A DNA stretch of 15,295 nt from an uncultured Eubacteriaceae bacterium (lineage in GTDB: Bacteria > Bacillota > Clostridia > Oscillospirales > Acutalibacteraceae), in contig CALCVR010000212.1 in assembly GCA_937905915.1 (NCBI GenBank), positions 1-15,295 on the forward strand, in the 5' to 3' direction. Position 1 is the first letter of the stretch, and every line of letters starts with the position of its first letter. Positions 1-7,833 of the stretch are shown piece after piece. The position numbers and the translations under genes are program-made. The notes beneath the pieces were generated by a model. The model was not told where the DNA came from. It saw only the letters and a program-made list of their open reading frames with translations, and made no database searches.

Positions 1-168
1 TCCCAAGTAAAGCTGTTAAAATCAGTGGAGCTGGACGTGCCCCAGGCTACCCGCCTGCTGTACCGGCTGGAGGAAGCCGGGGTGCAGGGACTGCCCAAAG
101 GGGTGCTGGACGATGAAGAATGCATTGAAGTTCTTTCCCATTTCTTGGAGGTGCAGGGATGCCGCTGA
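1..168 (+). CDS. ecfA1: Energy-coupling factor transporter ATPase EcfA1, C-terminal end (partial)
   Basis: The frame is open from base 1 and ends at TGA 166-168, giving 55 residues. The stretch that includes VELDVPQATRLLYRLEEAG resembles the tail of EcfA1-type ABC ATPases, which follows the nucleotide-binding domain. No catalytic motif lies in this fragment, so the assignment rests on that tail and on the gene order: it overlaps the start of ecfA2 by 10 bases and is followed by ecfT, the standard EcfA1-EcfA2-EcfT order. EcfA1 pairs with EcfA2 as the ATPase heterodimer powering vitamin or metal uptake by S-components. The start lies upstream of the window. A different ABC ATPase is possible but unlikely in this context. 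Confidence 0.8.
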   Translation, partial: SQVKLLKSVELDVPQATRLLYRLEEAGVQGLPKGVLDDEECIEVLSHFLEVQGCR

Positions 169-1025
169 TTGAAACAAGAGATTTGACCTTACAATACAGC
201 GCCGGCACCCCCTTTGCCAAAACAGCGTTGGATCATGTGTCCATTGCGGTAGAGGAGGGGGAATTTGTAGGGGTGATCGGCCACACCGGGTCGGGAAAAT
301 CCTCCCTCATGCAGCTGCTCAACGGACTGCTCAAACCCACCTCCGGCCAGGTGCTGCTGGAGGGAAAGGATATTTGGGAAAACCCCAAGCAGATCCGCCA
401 GGTGCGGTTCGCGGTGGGGCTTTGCTTCCAGTACCCGGAGTATCAGCTGTTTGAAGAAACGGTGGCCAAAGACATCGCCTTCGGCCCCAAGAATATGGGC
501 CTGGATGAAAAACAAATTGCCGCCCGGGTGCGGGACGCCGCCCACTTTGTCTCCCTGAAACCGGAGCTTTTGGAAAAGTCCCCTTTTGACCTTTCGGGCG
601 GGGAGAAGCGTCGAGCCGCCATCGCCGGCGTCATGGCCATGGATCCTCGGGTGCTTATCCTGGACGAGCCTACCGCCGGCTTAGATCCTAAAGGACGAGA
701 CGTTATTTTGGAACAGATCCGCGATTATCAGCAGGCCAGAGGGACAACGGTACTGCTTGTGTCCCACAGCATGGAGGACGTGGCGCGGGTGTGCTCTAAG
801 GTGCTGGTGATGAACGAAGGAAAAAACGTCATGTATGGAACGGTGGATCAGGTGTTCAGCCGGGCTGAGGAGCTCTCTCAGATGGGACTGGCGGTCCCAC
901 AGGTCACAAGAGTATTTTTAGGACTTAAAAAAAGAGGGTTCCCTGTGAACGCTAATATATATACCGCCCGCCAGGGCCGGGATGAAATCCTCCGGCTGCT
1001 TAGGGAGAAGGGGGTAAAGCTATGA
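159..1025 (+). CDS. ecfA2: Energy-coupling factor transporter ATPase EcfA2
   Basis: This is a 288-residue ABC ATPase, the usual length for EcfA2. Visible motifs are Walker A GHTGSGKS (41-48), Q-loop Gln91, signature LSGGE (145-149), Walker B VLILDE (165-170) followed by the D-loop, and switch His203 in VSHSM. With EcfA1 it forms the cytoplasmic motor that hydrolyses ATP and drives the EcfT scaffold and an interchangeable substrate-binding S-component. The start ATG at 159 overlaps the end of ecfA1 by 10 bases, and the stop overlaps the ecfT start as ATGA (1022-1025), so translation is probably coupled through the operon. No S-component lies in the window, so the substrate cannot be inferred. 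All key ATPase residues are present. Confidence 0.95.
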   Translation: MPLIETRDLTLQYSAGTPFAKTALDHVSIAVEEGEFVGVIGHTGSGKSSLMQLLNGLLKPTSGQVLLEGKDIWENPKQIRQVRFAVGLCFQYPEYQLFEETVAKDIAFGPKNMGLDEKQIAARVRDAAHFVSLKPELLEKSPFDLSGGEKRRAAIAGVMAMDPRVLILDEPTAGLDPKGRDVILEQIRDYQQARGTTVLLVSHSMEDVARVCSKVLVMNEGKNVMYGTVDQVFSRAEELSQMGLAVPQVTRVFLGLKKRGFPVNANIYTARQGRDEILRLLREKGVKL

Positions 1026-1834
1026 TCCGGGATATCACCATCGGTCAATTTTTTCCTGGGAAATCAGCGCTTCACCGTATGGATCCCAGGGCTAAGCTGA
1101 CCCTGTTGGTTGTGTATATCGTCATGATCTTTGTGGCCAGCAATTTCTGGGGATTGGGACTATCGGCCCTGTTTTTGATTGGGGTGACCATGCTCTCTAA
1201 GGTTCCCATTAAGACGCTGTTAAAATCCATCCGTCCGCTTCTAATTGTCATTGTATTTACCGCCCTCATCAATATTTTTTATGTAGATGGAAATACCTTG
1301 GTGCAGTGGGGAATCTTCCGCATCACCGACAAGGGAATCTACACTGCGATTTTTATGGCGGTGCGCATTATCCTTTTGGTGCTGGGAGGATCGGTGCTGA
1401 CCTACACCACGTCTCCTACCGATTTGACCGACGGCTTGGAACGGCTTTTGAGCCCTTTGGGAAAAATCCGATTGCCTGTCCATGAACTTGCCATGATGAT
1501 GAGCATCGCACTGCGGTTTATTCCCACCCTTTTGGAGGAAACCGATAAAATCATGGCGGCCCAAAAGGCCAGAGGCGCCGACATGGAGTCGGGGGGACTG
1601 ATGCAGCGCGTCAAGGCGCTGATCCCCATTTTAATCCCGTTATTTGTATCGGCTATCCGCCGGGCTTACGATTTAGCCATCGCTATGGAATGCCGCTGTT
1701 ATCGAGGCGGCAAAGGAAGGACCCGCATGAGACAGCTTCATCTAGGAAGCGTGGACGCGTGGGGAATTGTAGTCACAGCCGTGTGCCTGGGCGGCGTCAT
1801 TGCCCTTAAGGTATTGCTGCCGGCTACGCTGTAA
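1022..1834 (+). CDS. ecfT: Energy-coupling factor transporter transmembrane protein EcfT
   Basis: A 270-residue integral membrane protein with hydrophobic segments near residues 27-58, 72-87, 107-128 and 244-266. It is the T-component that links the EcfA1/EcfA2 ATPases to S-components. The N-terminal HRMDPRAKL (18-26) is typical of the family. The first coupling-helix motif Ala-Arg-Gly is intact (183-185, AQKARGAD). The second, usually Ala-Arg-Gly or Ala-Arg-Cys, reads Cys-Arg-Cys (224-226, in AMECRCYRGGKGRT), so its first residue is substituted while the arginine that docks on the ATPase is kept. The ATG overlaps the ecfA2 stop, indicating translational coupling. truA follows after 11 bases. 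Confidence 0.93.
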   Translation: MIRDITIGQFFPGKSALHRMDPRAKLTLLVVYIVMIFVASNFWGLGLSALFLIGVTMLSKVPIKTLLKSIRPLLIVIVFTALINIFYVDGNTLVQWGIFRITDKGIYTAIFMAVRIILLVLGGSVLTYTTSPTDLTDGLERLLSPLGKIRLPVHELAMMMSIALRFIPTLLEETDKIMAAQKARGADMESGGLMQRVKALIPILIPLFVSAIRRAYDLAIAMECRCYRGGKGRTRMRQLHLGSVDAWGIVVTAVCLGGVIALKVLLPATL

Positions 1835-1845
1835 GGAGAAGATGT

Positions 1846-2640
1846 ATGAGCCGTACCTTACTATTAACCCTGCGCTACGACGGCGGCCGGTACCATGGCT
1901 GGCAGGTGCAGCAAAACGCCGTCACCGTACAGGAGGCGTTTCAAAATGCTCTGGGAGACCTTTTGGGAGACCGGCCTGATCTCAAGGCCTGTAGCCGCAC
2001 CGATACCGGCGTTCATGCCGATATGTTTTGCGTCAGTTTTGAAACAGATTCCCGTATCCCCTGCAAACAGTTCCCTCAGGCACTCAACATGAGGTTGCCT
2101 CGGGACATCGCCGTGTATGGCTGCCGTCAGGTAGAAGAGGGCTTTCACGCCCGCTACCATTGCCTGGGAAAACGATATCTCTACCAGATCCTAAATACAC
2201 AGCAGAGGAACCCATTTTACGAAGGCAGGGCGCTTCATTACCGCTATCCGCTGGATGAAAAAATGCTTCATAAGGCGGCCCAGCAGTACATAGGGCGGCA
2301 CGATTTCAGCGGTTTTTGTTCTTATAAAAGCACAGTGGAAGATACCGTACGAACCGTAAGCCATTGCAGTGTTAAGCGGGAAGGCGACGTGGTGACATTT
2401 TCCGTCCAGGCCGACGGCTTCCTCTACAACATGGTGCGCATCATGGTGGGAACGCTGCTGCGCATCGCCCAGGGGAAATTTTCTCCCGATTGTATCCCCG
2501 TCATTCTAAAAAGCAAGGACCGCGCTCTGGCAGGGCCCACCGCCCCGGCGGAAGGGCTGTATCTCAATCGGGTGTTTTATCCCTTTGATCCGCTGGATGA
2601 CAAGGGAACTGCATCGGTTCTAGGGAAAGGAAGTGAATAA
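1846..2640 (+). CDS. truA: tRNA pseudouridine(38-40) synthase TruA
   Basis: A 264-residue pseudouridine synthase that isomerises uridines 38, 39 and 40 in the anticodon arm of many tRNAs. The catalytic aspartate is Asp53 in the motif SRTDTGVHA (50-58). Other conserved blocks are YDGGRYHGWQ (11-20), the KRYLYQI strand (109-115) and the C-terminal DGFLYNMVRIMVGTLL (190-205). Length and motif order match the family. An AAGGAG ribosome binding site lies just after the ecfT stop, ahead of the ATG at 1846. truA downstream of ecfA-ecfA-ecfT is a conserved Firmicute arrangement. In many genomes rplM-rpsI follow, but here a membrane-anchored protein of unknown function comes next. Confidence 0.96.
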   Translation: MSRTLLLTLRYDGGRYHGWQVQQNAVTVQEAFQNALGDLLGDRPDLKACSRTDTGVHADMFCVSFETDSRIPCKQFPQALNMRLPRDIAVYGCRQVEEGFHARYHCLGKRYLYQILNTQQRNPFYEGRALHYRYPLDEKMLHKAAQQYIGRHDFSGFCSYKSTVEDTVRTVSHCSVKREGDVVTFSVQADGFLYNMVRIMVGTLLRIAQGKFSPDCIPVILKSKDRALAGPTAPAEGLYLNRVFYPFDPLDDKGTASVLGKGSE

Positions 2641-2642
2641 CG

Positions 2643-3863
2643 GTGCCAAAAACCACGCCTAAGACAAAGAAGCCGTCGGACGGGGATCATAAGACGGTGG
2701 CGTTTAAACGCAAATCCACCCCCATGAAGCGGATGGTCAAAGCAACCATCTGGACGGTGGCCATCTTGTTGCTGGCAACAGGAGCCCTTTGGGCCTACAG
2801 CAATCGGGATAATCTGACACCGGACCGTATTTCCGAGTGGTTTGACAGTCACTTTGCCTCCTATGGAGAGGGGGAAGGATTCCCCACCGAAGTGGCCGGC
2901 AGCACCGTCAAACAGCTTGCCTCTATGGGCGGAGATGTGGCTTTTCTCACCGACAGCTCTTTTGAACTTCTCAATCAAACGGCCAATCCCATTGTCAACC
3001 GGCAGCACAGCTGCACCACGCCGGCTCTTCGCGTCAGCAATACCCGGGCGTTGATCTACGACCGAGGCGGTTCCAATTGGAGAGTGGAAAACCGCCGCCG
3101 CACTTTGTTTGAAAAGGAGGAGGAATATAAAATCATCGCCGCCGACATCAGTGAAAACGATCAAATCGTCATGGTGACCCAATCGGGAAGCGGGTATCTG
3201 TCGGAGATGAAGGTGTACGACCAGAATTTTGAGAAAAAACAATTTAATTGGTCCTCTGCCGAAGGCCAGGTGGTGGATGTAGCCGCCCGCCCGGACGGAA
3301 AAGGAGCGGCGGCTGTATCCCTGATCGTCGAGCAAGGCCAAATGAATTCTTTGATTAACGTATTGGATTTCCAAACAGGTAAAGCCACTCCTCAGACTCT
3401 AGAGGGAGTGTTCCTCCTGACAGTGGAATACAGCGGCGGCCGTATTCTAGCGATGGGGGATAGCCAATGCGTCAGCCTGGCCCAAGATGGATCGGATCTC
3501 AAAACCTATTCCTATGAGGGGAAATATCTGGCGGGATACAGCATTTCCCCAAAAGGCGGCGTGGCTTTGGCCCTCTCCGACCATGAGGACCTGCGGGACT
3601 GTACCCTCGTACTGCTTAATAACATCATGCAGGAGGAGAGTCATCACAACAATGTAGGACGAGTCCAGGCGTTGTCCTACGATGAAAATGCGGCCATGCT
3701 GGCCAGCTCATTGGTGACGGTCATCCGCCCGCACGACGGGCAGACGCTGGGGGCGCAGCAGGTTTCCAGCGGAGCCCAGGATATCCTGCTTCAGGGGAAT
3801 ACCCTGTATGTTCAGGATGCCGATCATTTAAATCAAATGAATGTCAATCAAATGAAAGAATAG
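2643..3863 (+). CDS. Membrane-anchored beta-propeller-like protein, probably DUF5711 family
   Basis: A 406-residue protein starting with GTG, two bases after the truA stop, so it probably belongs to the same transcript. The N-terminus is basic and cytoplasmic (1-32), followed by one membrane segment (about 33-52, ATIWTVAILLLATGALWAYS) and a long outside domain. That domain has repeated short strands with Asp/Gly turns (MGGDVAFLTD, VVDVAARPDGKGAAAVSL, MGDSQCVSLAQDGSDLKTYS), resembling WD40/PQQ-like beta-propellers. No catalytic motif is seen. The position beside cvpA and the overall architecture fit the uncharacterised DUF5711 family, but that name is from memory and not verified. An internal ATG at residue 28 is an alternative start that would keep the membrane anchor. 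Confidence 0.7.
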   Translation: MPKTTPKTKKPSDGDHKTVAFKRKSTPMKRMVKATIWTVAILLLATGALWAYSNRDNLTPDRISEWFDSHFASYGEGEGFPTEVAGSTVKQLASMGGDVAFLTDSSFELLNQTANPIVNRQHSCTTPALRVSNTRALIYDRGGSNWRVENRRRTLFEKEEEYKIIAADISENDQIVMVTQSGSGYLSEMKVYDQNFEKKQFNWSSAEGQVVDVAARPDGKGAAAVSLIVEQGQMNSLINVLDFQTGKATPQTLEGVFLLTVEYSGGRILAMGDSQCVSLAQDGSDLKTYSYEGKYLAGYSISPKGGVALALSDHEDLRDCTLVLLNNIMQEESHHNNVGRVQALSYDENAAMLASSLVTVIRPHDGQTLGAQQVSSGAQDILLQGNTLYVQDADHLNQMNVNQMKE

Positions 3864-3905
3864 GGGCATACTGAGAAAGAGCCCCATTTACAAAGAGGGG
3901 AAAAG

Positions 3906-3932
3906 GGGCGCTGGGAGAACAGCGCCCTTACG
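3906..3932 (+). terminator. Weak hairpin after the propeller gene, possible terminator
   Basis: An 8-bp GC-rich stem GGGCGCTG (3906-3913) and CAGCGCCC (3920-3927) encloses a six-base loop, 43 bases after the stop of the preceding gene and upstream of the cvpA promoter. The following bases (TTACGCTTTCC) contain only short T runs, so termination is uncertain. Confidence 0.4.
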
Positions 3933-3976
3933 CTTTCCAGGTTCGTCTGACAGAGCCGGTAAATTTAAGCATGTGC

Positions 3977-4006
3977 TTGTCAGAGAAGGCCCAGTTGTGC
4001 TATAGT
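3977..4006 (+). promoter_or_regulatory. Sigma-A type promoter for the cvpA-like gene
   Basis: TTGTCA (3977-3982) and TATAGT (4001-4006) are separated by 18 bases, each one mismatch from the sigma-A consensus. The -10 lies 55 bases before the ATG at 4061, which makes an upstream start for that gene unlikely. Confidence 0.7.
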
Positions 4007-4060
4007 ATTCGACAGATAGAAGAAAATGAGTCCTCAAAGCGGCAGCAAAGGAGCGAAATC

Positions 4061-4783
4061 ATGGGATTTGTTTTGGATGCAATTGTAATCCTTTTGGCCG
4101 TTTTGATGATGTGGGCCGACGCCCGCCGGGGGTTTGCCGATGTGCTGATCCGCACAGCCGGCCGGATCGCCGTCTTTTTCCTGGCGGCTGCCGGATCGTC
4201 GGCGTTGGCGCCTATGGTGTTTGACGCAGCGTTTCGCCCGTCGTTGGTGGAGAAGGTGGCGGCTTCCCTGCCGTCTGGCGCTCAGCTAGGCTCAGCGGCG
4301 GATATGCTGCAGGAAGGCATCAGGGGGTTGCCTGGTTTTTTACAGCCTGCCGTGCAAGGAGCGGTTTCCTCCAACAGCCAGCTTACCTCCTTATTGGAGA
4401 CAGCCTCTTCCCCTGAAACAGCAGCCACAGCCCTTGTGGATCATCTGGTAAGTCCTGTTGCCAGCAGGCTCATCAGCGGCGTGCTGTTCCTTTTGATGAT
4501 GACGCTGGGATTTTGGCTGGTCTCATGGTTGGCTAGGGCCATTCGCCCCATGTTCCGCCTGCCGGTGCTGCATGGGATGAATTGCTTTTTAGGCGGGCTT
4601 TTGGGACTGTTAAACGCCGCTTTGCTGATTATCGTGCTGACAGCGCTTTATTATCTGTTTGGCACAGTGTTGGATATCGTTCCCCCGCCCAGCCGGGAGG
4701 CACTTGACCAGTCGCTTATTTTTTCTTTTTTTTACGAACAAAACCCGCTTGTCTCTTTGGTGACGGCTTTTACTGGATGGTAA
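4061..4783 (+). CDS. CvpA family membrane protein
   Basis: A 240-residue membrane protein with four hydrophobic segments, about residues 3-19, 31-50, 137-157 and 176-201, and a long polar stretch between the second and third pairs. The N-terminal pattern of membrane helix, then a short ADARRGFADVLIR turn, then a second helix, and the glycine-rich NCFLGGLLGLLNAALLI last helix are characteristic of CvpA (colicin V production) proteins, whose exact cellular role is poorly defined. I place the start at ATG 4061: it has AAAGGAG at 4047-4053, and a sigma-A promoter ends at 4006. The same frame stays open upstream to 3971 but that extension lies on the promoter. pgsA follows after a short gap. Confidence 0.8.
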   Translation: MGFVLDAIVILLAVLMMWADARRGFADVLIRTAGRIAVFFLAAAGSSALAPMVFDAAFRPSLVEKVAASLPSGAQLGSAADMLQEGIRGLPGFLQPAVQGAVSSNSQLTSLLETASSPETAATALVDHLVSPVASRLISGVLFLLMMTLGFWLVSWLARAIRPMFRLPVLHGMNCFLGGLLGLLNAALLIIVLTALYYLFGTVLDIVPPPSREALDQSLIFSFFYEQNPLVSLVTAFTGW

Positions 4784-4839
4784 GTTCAGCTAGGATTTCA
4801 TTTGTTTTGATGTTTTAAATTTATTGGAGTGTGTCTTTC

Positions 4840-5427
4840 GTGAGTAAATCAAATCAGGTTTTTACCATTCCCAATTTTCTTTCCGCATTCCGCATTGTGC
4901 TGGTACCGGTATTCTTGGTATTGTATTTGGGCAAGGCGCCGGATGATATTGGCATTGGCGCCGGCGTGGTTTTGCTGATTTCCGGTATCACCGACATGCT
5001 GGACGGCTACATTGCCCGCCACTTTAACCAAGTGAGCACGGTAGGCCAAATTTTAGATCCCATTGCCGATAAGCTAACCCAAGCGGCTGTGGTGATTTCC
5101 ATCGCCATTGTGCATCAGGAAAATAAATTTTTGATCCCGTTGGTCTGCATTTTTGTGCTCAAGGAAGTATTTATGGGATTGGGTAGCCTGATGCTTTTAA
5201 AACGTGGCAAACGCCCATCGGCAGCCCTTTGGTTTGGGAAATTGGGTACCATTGTATTTTACATTGTCATGATTTCGATTATGTTCATTCCCAACATTCC
5301 CGAAGCAGCGATGACGGTGATGATTGCTATTGTGGCGGGGTTTATGGTTTTTGCATTTGTGCGTTACGCTATGTTTTTTTTGGAGATACTCCGAGAAGGG
5401 CACAAAAATACACCGTCCTCCAAATAA
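4840..5427 (+). CDS. pgsA: CDP-diacylglycerol--glycerol-3-phosphate 3-phosphatidyltransferase
   Basis: A 195-residue integral membrane enzyme that makes phosphatidylglycerol phosphate from CDP-diacylglycerol and glycerol 3-phosphate, the committed step to phosphatidylglycerol. The CDP-alcohol phosphotransferase signature D-x2-D-G-x2-A-R-x8-G-x3-D-x3-D is complete: Asp52, Asp55, Gly56, Ala59, Arg60, Gly69, Asp73 and Asp77. The N-terminal IPNFLSAFRIVLVPVF and about five later hydrophobic segments fit PgsA; a related CDP-alcohol transferase cannot be fully excluded. Two in-frame GTG starts exist, 4831 and 4840. The GGAG at 4826-4829 is one base from the first and ten bases from the second, so 4840 is preferred. 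It is likely cotranscribed with the CvpA-type gene. Confidence 0.88.
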   Translation: MSKSNQVFTIPNFLSAFRIVLVPVFLVLYLGKAPDDIGIGAGVVLLISGITDMLDGYIARHFNQVSTVGQILDPIADKLTQAAVVISIAIVHQENKFLIPLVCIFVLKEVFMGLGSLMLLKRGKRPSAALWFGKLGTIVFYIVMISIMFIPNIPEAAMTVMIAIVAGFMVFAFVRYAMFFLEILREGHKNTPSSK

Positions 5428-5486
5428 GCTGGAGATTAAGCCGCGCACGTTGTTAGACAGCAGCCGGCAGGAGGTTTAATAACTTT

Positions 5487-5750
5487 ATGATGTGTTCAAA
5501 ATGTAAAAAACGCTTGGCCGTAGTTTTTATCACCCGGATGGAAGGGGATAAATCGGTCAATGAAGGGCTCTGTATGGTCTGCGCTCAGGAACTGGGTATC
5601 AAACCGGTTCAGGATATCATCGATAAAATGGGCATCACAGCCGAAGAGCTGGAGGCTATGAACGAGCAGATGAACAGTCTCATGTCTGCATCGGATGAGG
5701 ATAGCGGGAGGAGCCGCCACTCTGCCGCCTTATTTGCAGGAGATGTTTGA
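5487..5750 (+). CDS. N-terminal zinc-finger part of a ClpE-type unfoldase (frame broken from its AAA+ part)
   Basis: As read, this frame gives 87 residues. Residues 1-35 carry two Cys-x2-Cys pairs (Cys3/Cys6 and Cys29/Cys32), a treble-clef-like zinc finger as found at the N-terminus of ClpE-type ATPases and in McsA-like adaptors. The segment NEGLCMVCAQELGIKPVQDI and the following helical stretch fit the N-terminus of clostridial zinc-finger Clp ATPases. After about residue 72 (SDEDSG) the frame departs from the family (RSRHSAALFAGDV, then TGA at 5748-5750), whereas the +1 frame from the same point reads GGAATLPPYLQEMF and continues into the AAA+ domains. This is therefore probably the first part of one gene with an indel. 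A real two-gene arrangement or frameshifting is less likely. AGGAGG lies 12 bases before the ATG, somewhat far. Confidence 0.75.
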   Translation: MMCSKCKKRLAVVFITRMEGDKSVNEGLCMVCAQELGIKPVQDIIDKMGITAEELEAMNEQMNSLMSASDEDSGRSRHSAALFAGDV

Positions 5751-7767
5751 TCCCAACAAAGGATCGAAAGGGAATGAAGAGCTGGAGGCCGATAAAGGCG
5801 GTAAGAATAGGAAAGAAAAGACCAAGGCTGGTTCCAAGAATGAAAAAGAGAAAAAGCGCAAATTCTTAGATACCTATTGTACCGACTTGACCCGACGTGC
5901 CAGGGAAGGACAGTTGGATCGCGTTATCGGCCGGGAACAGGAGATCTATCGTGTGATTCAAATCTTGTCCCGCCGGACTAAAAATAACCCTTGCCTCATC
6001 GGGGAGCCGGGCGTCGGTAAGACGGCCATTGCCGAAGGCTTGGCCCTCCGCATTGCCCAGGGGGAGGTACCTCTCCGGCTAATGGACAAGGAAGTACATT
6101 TGCTGGATCTCACCGCTTTGGTAGCGGGAACCCAGTTTAGGGGCCAATTTGAAAGCCGGGTCAAGGGCCTGGTGGACGAAGTGAAGGCCGACGGCAATAT
6201 TATTCTTTTTATCGACGAGGTGCATAACCTGGTGGGGACTGGGGATGCGGAAGGCTCTATGAATGCCGCCAATATTCTAAAGCCGGCTTTGTCCCGCGGA
6301 GAGATTCAAGTCATCGGCGCCACCACCTTTACAGAATATCGAAAATACATTGAAAAGGACGCCGCTTTGGAGCGCCGTTTCCAACCGGTAACGGTGGAAG
6401 AACCCTCCATTCAGGACACCGTCACCATGCTCAGAGGCATCAAAGGGTATTACGAAGCCCATCATCGTGTCCAGGTTCCGGAGGATATTCTGCGCCGGAC
6501 GGTTTCTTTGGCCGAGCGGTATATTACCGATCGTTTTTTGCCGGACAAAGCCATTGACCTTTTGGACGAGGCCTGCGCCCATGCAGCATTGGGCAACGCC
6601 GATATGACCCAGTATGACCGGGACTGCCAAAAGCTCGATACCTTGCGCCGCCAGGAAGAGGAATTGACCGGCAAGGTAGAAGACATTGATTACGAAGCAT
6701 TGGCTAAGGTACGCACGCAGATCCTGCAAATGGAAAAGCAGGTGGAGGAGCTAAAACCCAAAGCATTGGGTTCGGCTGTAACGCCTGCAGACTTGGCGCA
6801 AGTCATTGAACTATGGACAGGAATCCCCGCCGCCCGCGTGGAGCAGGGGGAACTGGGACGGCTCTCCCTTTTGGAGCAGCATCTCAAAGAGCATGTCATC
6901 GGCCAAGACGAAGCGGTTAAAGCGGTAGCGGCGGCAGTACGGCGCAGCCGGGTGCAGATCAGCGCCCGCCGCCGGCCGGCATCCTTTATCTTCGTAGGCC
7001 CCACCGGCGTGGGGAAAACCGAATTGGTTAAGGTGTTGGCAGCGGAACTTTTTGACCGTCCGGAAACCTTGATCCGTTTGGATATGTCGGAGTTTATGGA
7101 GAAGCACTCGGTGTCCCGCATCATTGGCTCGCCCCCCGGCTATGTAGGCTATGACGAGGCCGGCCAGCTGACCGAGAAGGTGCGCCGCAAACCCTATTCG
7201 GTGCTTTTATTTGACGAAATTGAAAAGGCCCATCCCGACGTCATGAACATCCTTCTCCAGATCTTGGACGAGGGCCGTATTACCGACGCCCAGGGCCGTA
7301 CTGTCAATTTTGAAAATACCGTCATTGTCATGACCTCCAATGCAGGCAGTTCCGACCGGTCCCAAGCTCTGGGATTTGGAAAGACCCAGCAGGACGCCAG
7401 CCGGGAAAAGGTCATGAAAGCTCTCTCGGATTTCCTGCGGCCTGAATTCATCAGCCGTGTGGATGAAGTGGTGGTATTTCGTCCCCTGGCCTATGACGAC
7501 TACCTCAAGATCGCCCAGTTGATGCTCAAAGAGATCAAAGAGCCGCTGAGCGACAAAGGCATTTTGTTCACATGGGATGACAGTGCCTTGTCCGTTATGG
7601 CCCGCCGGGTAGACGGCGGCCGCTATGGCGCCAGGGATTTGCGCAACTTGATCCGCCGTGAGGTGGAGGATCAGATCGCCGCCCTTTTGGTGGAACAGGC
7701 CGATCACCAGCCAGGCGCCATGAAATTGATCGGAGAAGGGGACAAGCTGTCCATTCTGACCCTGTAA
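5695..7767 (+). CDS. ATP-dependent Clp protease ATP-binding subunit, ClpC/ClpE type (AAA+ unfoldase)
   Basis: The open frame holds 690 residues from ATG 5695, a start with no visible ribosome binding site; the true protein probably begins in the zinc-finger frame at 5487. It has two AAA+ modules. Module 1 has Walker A GEPGVGKT (103-110) and Walker B LFIDE (Asp174/Glu175). Module 2 has Walker A GPTGVGKT (435-442) and Walker B LLFDE (Asp507/Glu508). A short coiled middle insert (about 310-355) and the linker VIELWTGIPAARV separate them. LGF at 559-561 sits where Clp ATPases carry the ClpP-binding tripeptide, so it likely unfolds substrates for ClpP. The Clp_N repeat of ClpC is absent; a zinc finger plus charged Lys/Glu linker takes its place, as in ClpE. 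No CtsR or CIRCE-like site was recognised upstream. Confidence 0.88.
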   Translation: MRIAGGAATLPPYLQEMFDPNKGSKGNEELEADKGGKNRKEKTKAGSKNEKEKKRKFLDTYCTDLTRRAREGQLDRVIGREQEIYRVIQILSRRTKNNPCLIGEPGVGKTAIAEGLALRIAQGEVPLRLMDKEVHLLDLTALVAGTQFRGQFESRVKGLVDEVKADGNIILFIDEVHNLVGTGDAEGSMNAANILKPALSRGEIQVIGATTFTEYRKYIEKDAALERRFQPVTVEEPSIQDTVTMLRGIKGYYEAHHRVQVPEDILRRTVSLAERYITDRFLPDKAIDLLDEACAHAALGNADMTQYDRDCQKLDTLRRQEEELTGKVEDIDYEALAKVRTQILQMEKQVEELKPKALGSAVTPADLAQVIELWTGIPAARVEQGELGRLSLLEQHLKEHVIGQDEAVKAVAAAVRRSRVQISARRRPASFIFVGPTGVGKTELVKVLAAELFDRPETLIRLDMSEFMEKHSVSRIIGSPPGYVGYDEAGQLTEKVRRKPYSVLLFDEIEKAHPDVMNILLQILDEGRITDAQGRTVNFENTVIVMTSNAGSSDRSQALGFGKTQQDASREKVMKALSDFLRPEFISRVDEVVVFRPLAYDDYLKIAQLMLKEIKEPLSDKGILFTWDDSALSVMARRVDGGRYGARDLRNLIRREVEDQIAALLVEQADHQPGAMKLIGEGDKLSILTL

Positions 7768-7773
7768 TTGAAA

Positions 7774-7821
7774 GAAAGAAAAAGGCAGATGTGTTACCAG
7801 CACATCTGCCTTTTTTCTTTC
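7774..7821. terminator. Strong bidirectional intrinsic terminator after the clp gene
   Basis: A 10-bp perfect core stem GGCAGATGTG (7784-7793) and CACATCTGCC (7801-7810) with a seven-base loop is followed by six T. The flanking GAAAG-A5 and T6-CTTTC arms extend the pairing with one bulge. It begins seven bases after the clp stop and isolates the marR-type promoter just downstream. Confidence 0.92.
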
Positions 7822-7833
7822 GCCAGCAATGGG

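Noticed and set aside
2577..3374. 265-codon open frame on the minus strand opposite the propeller-type gene
   Set aside because: It lacks a recognisable fold or ribosome binding site and lies antisense to a well-formed plus-strand gene; it is a codon-bias shadow.
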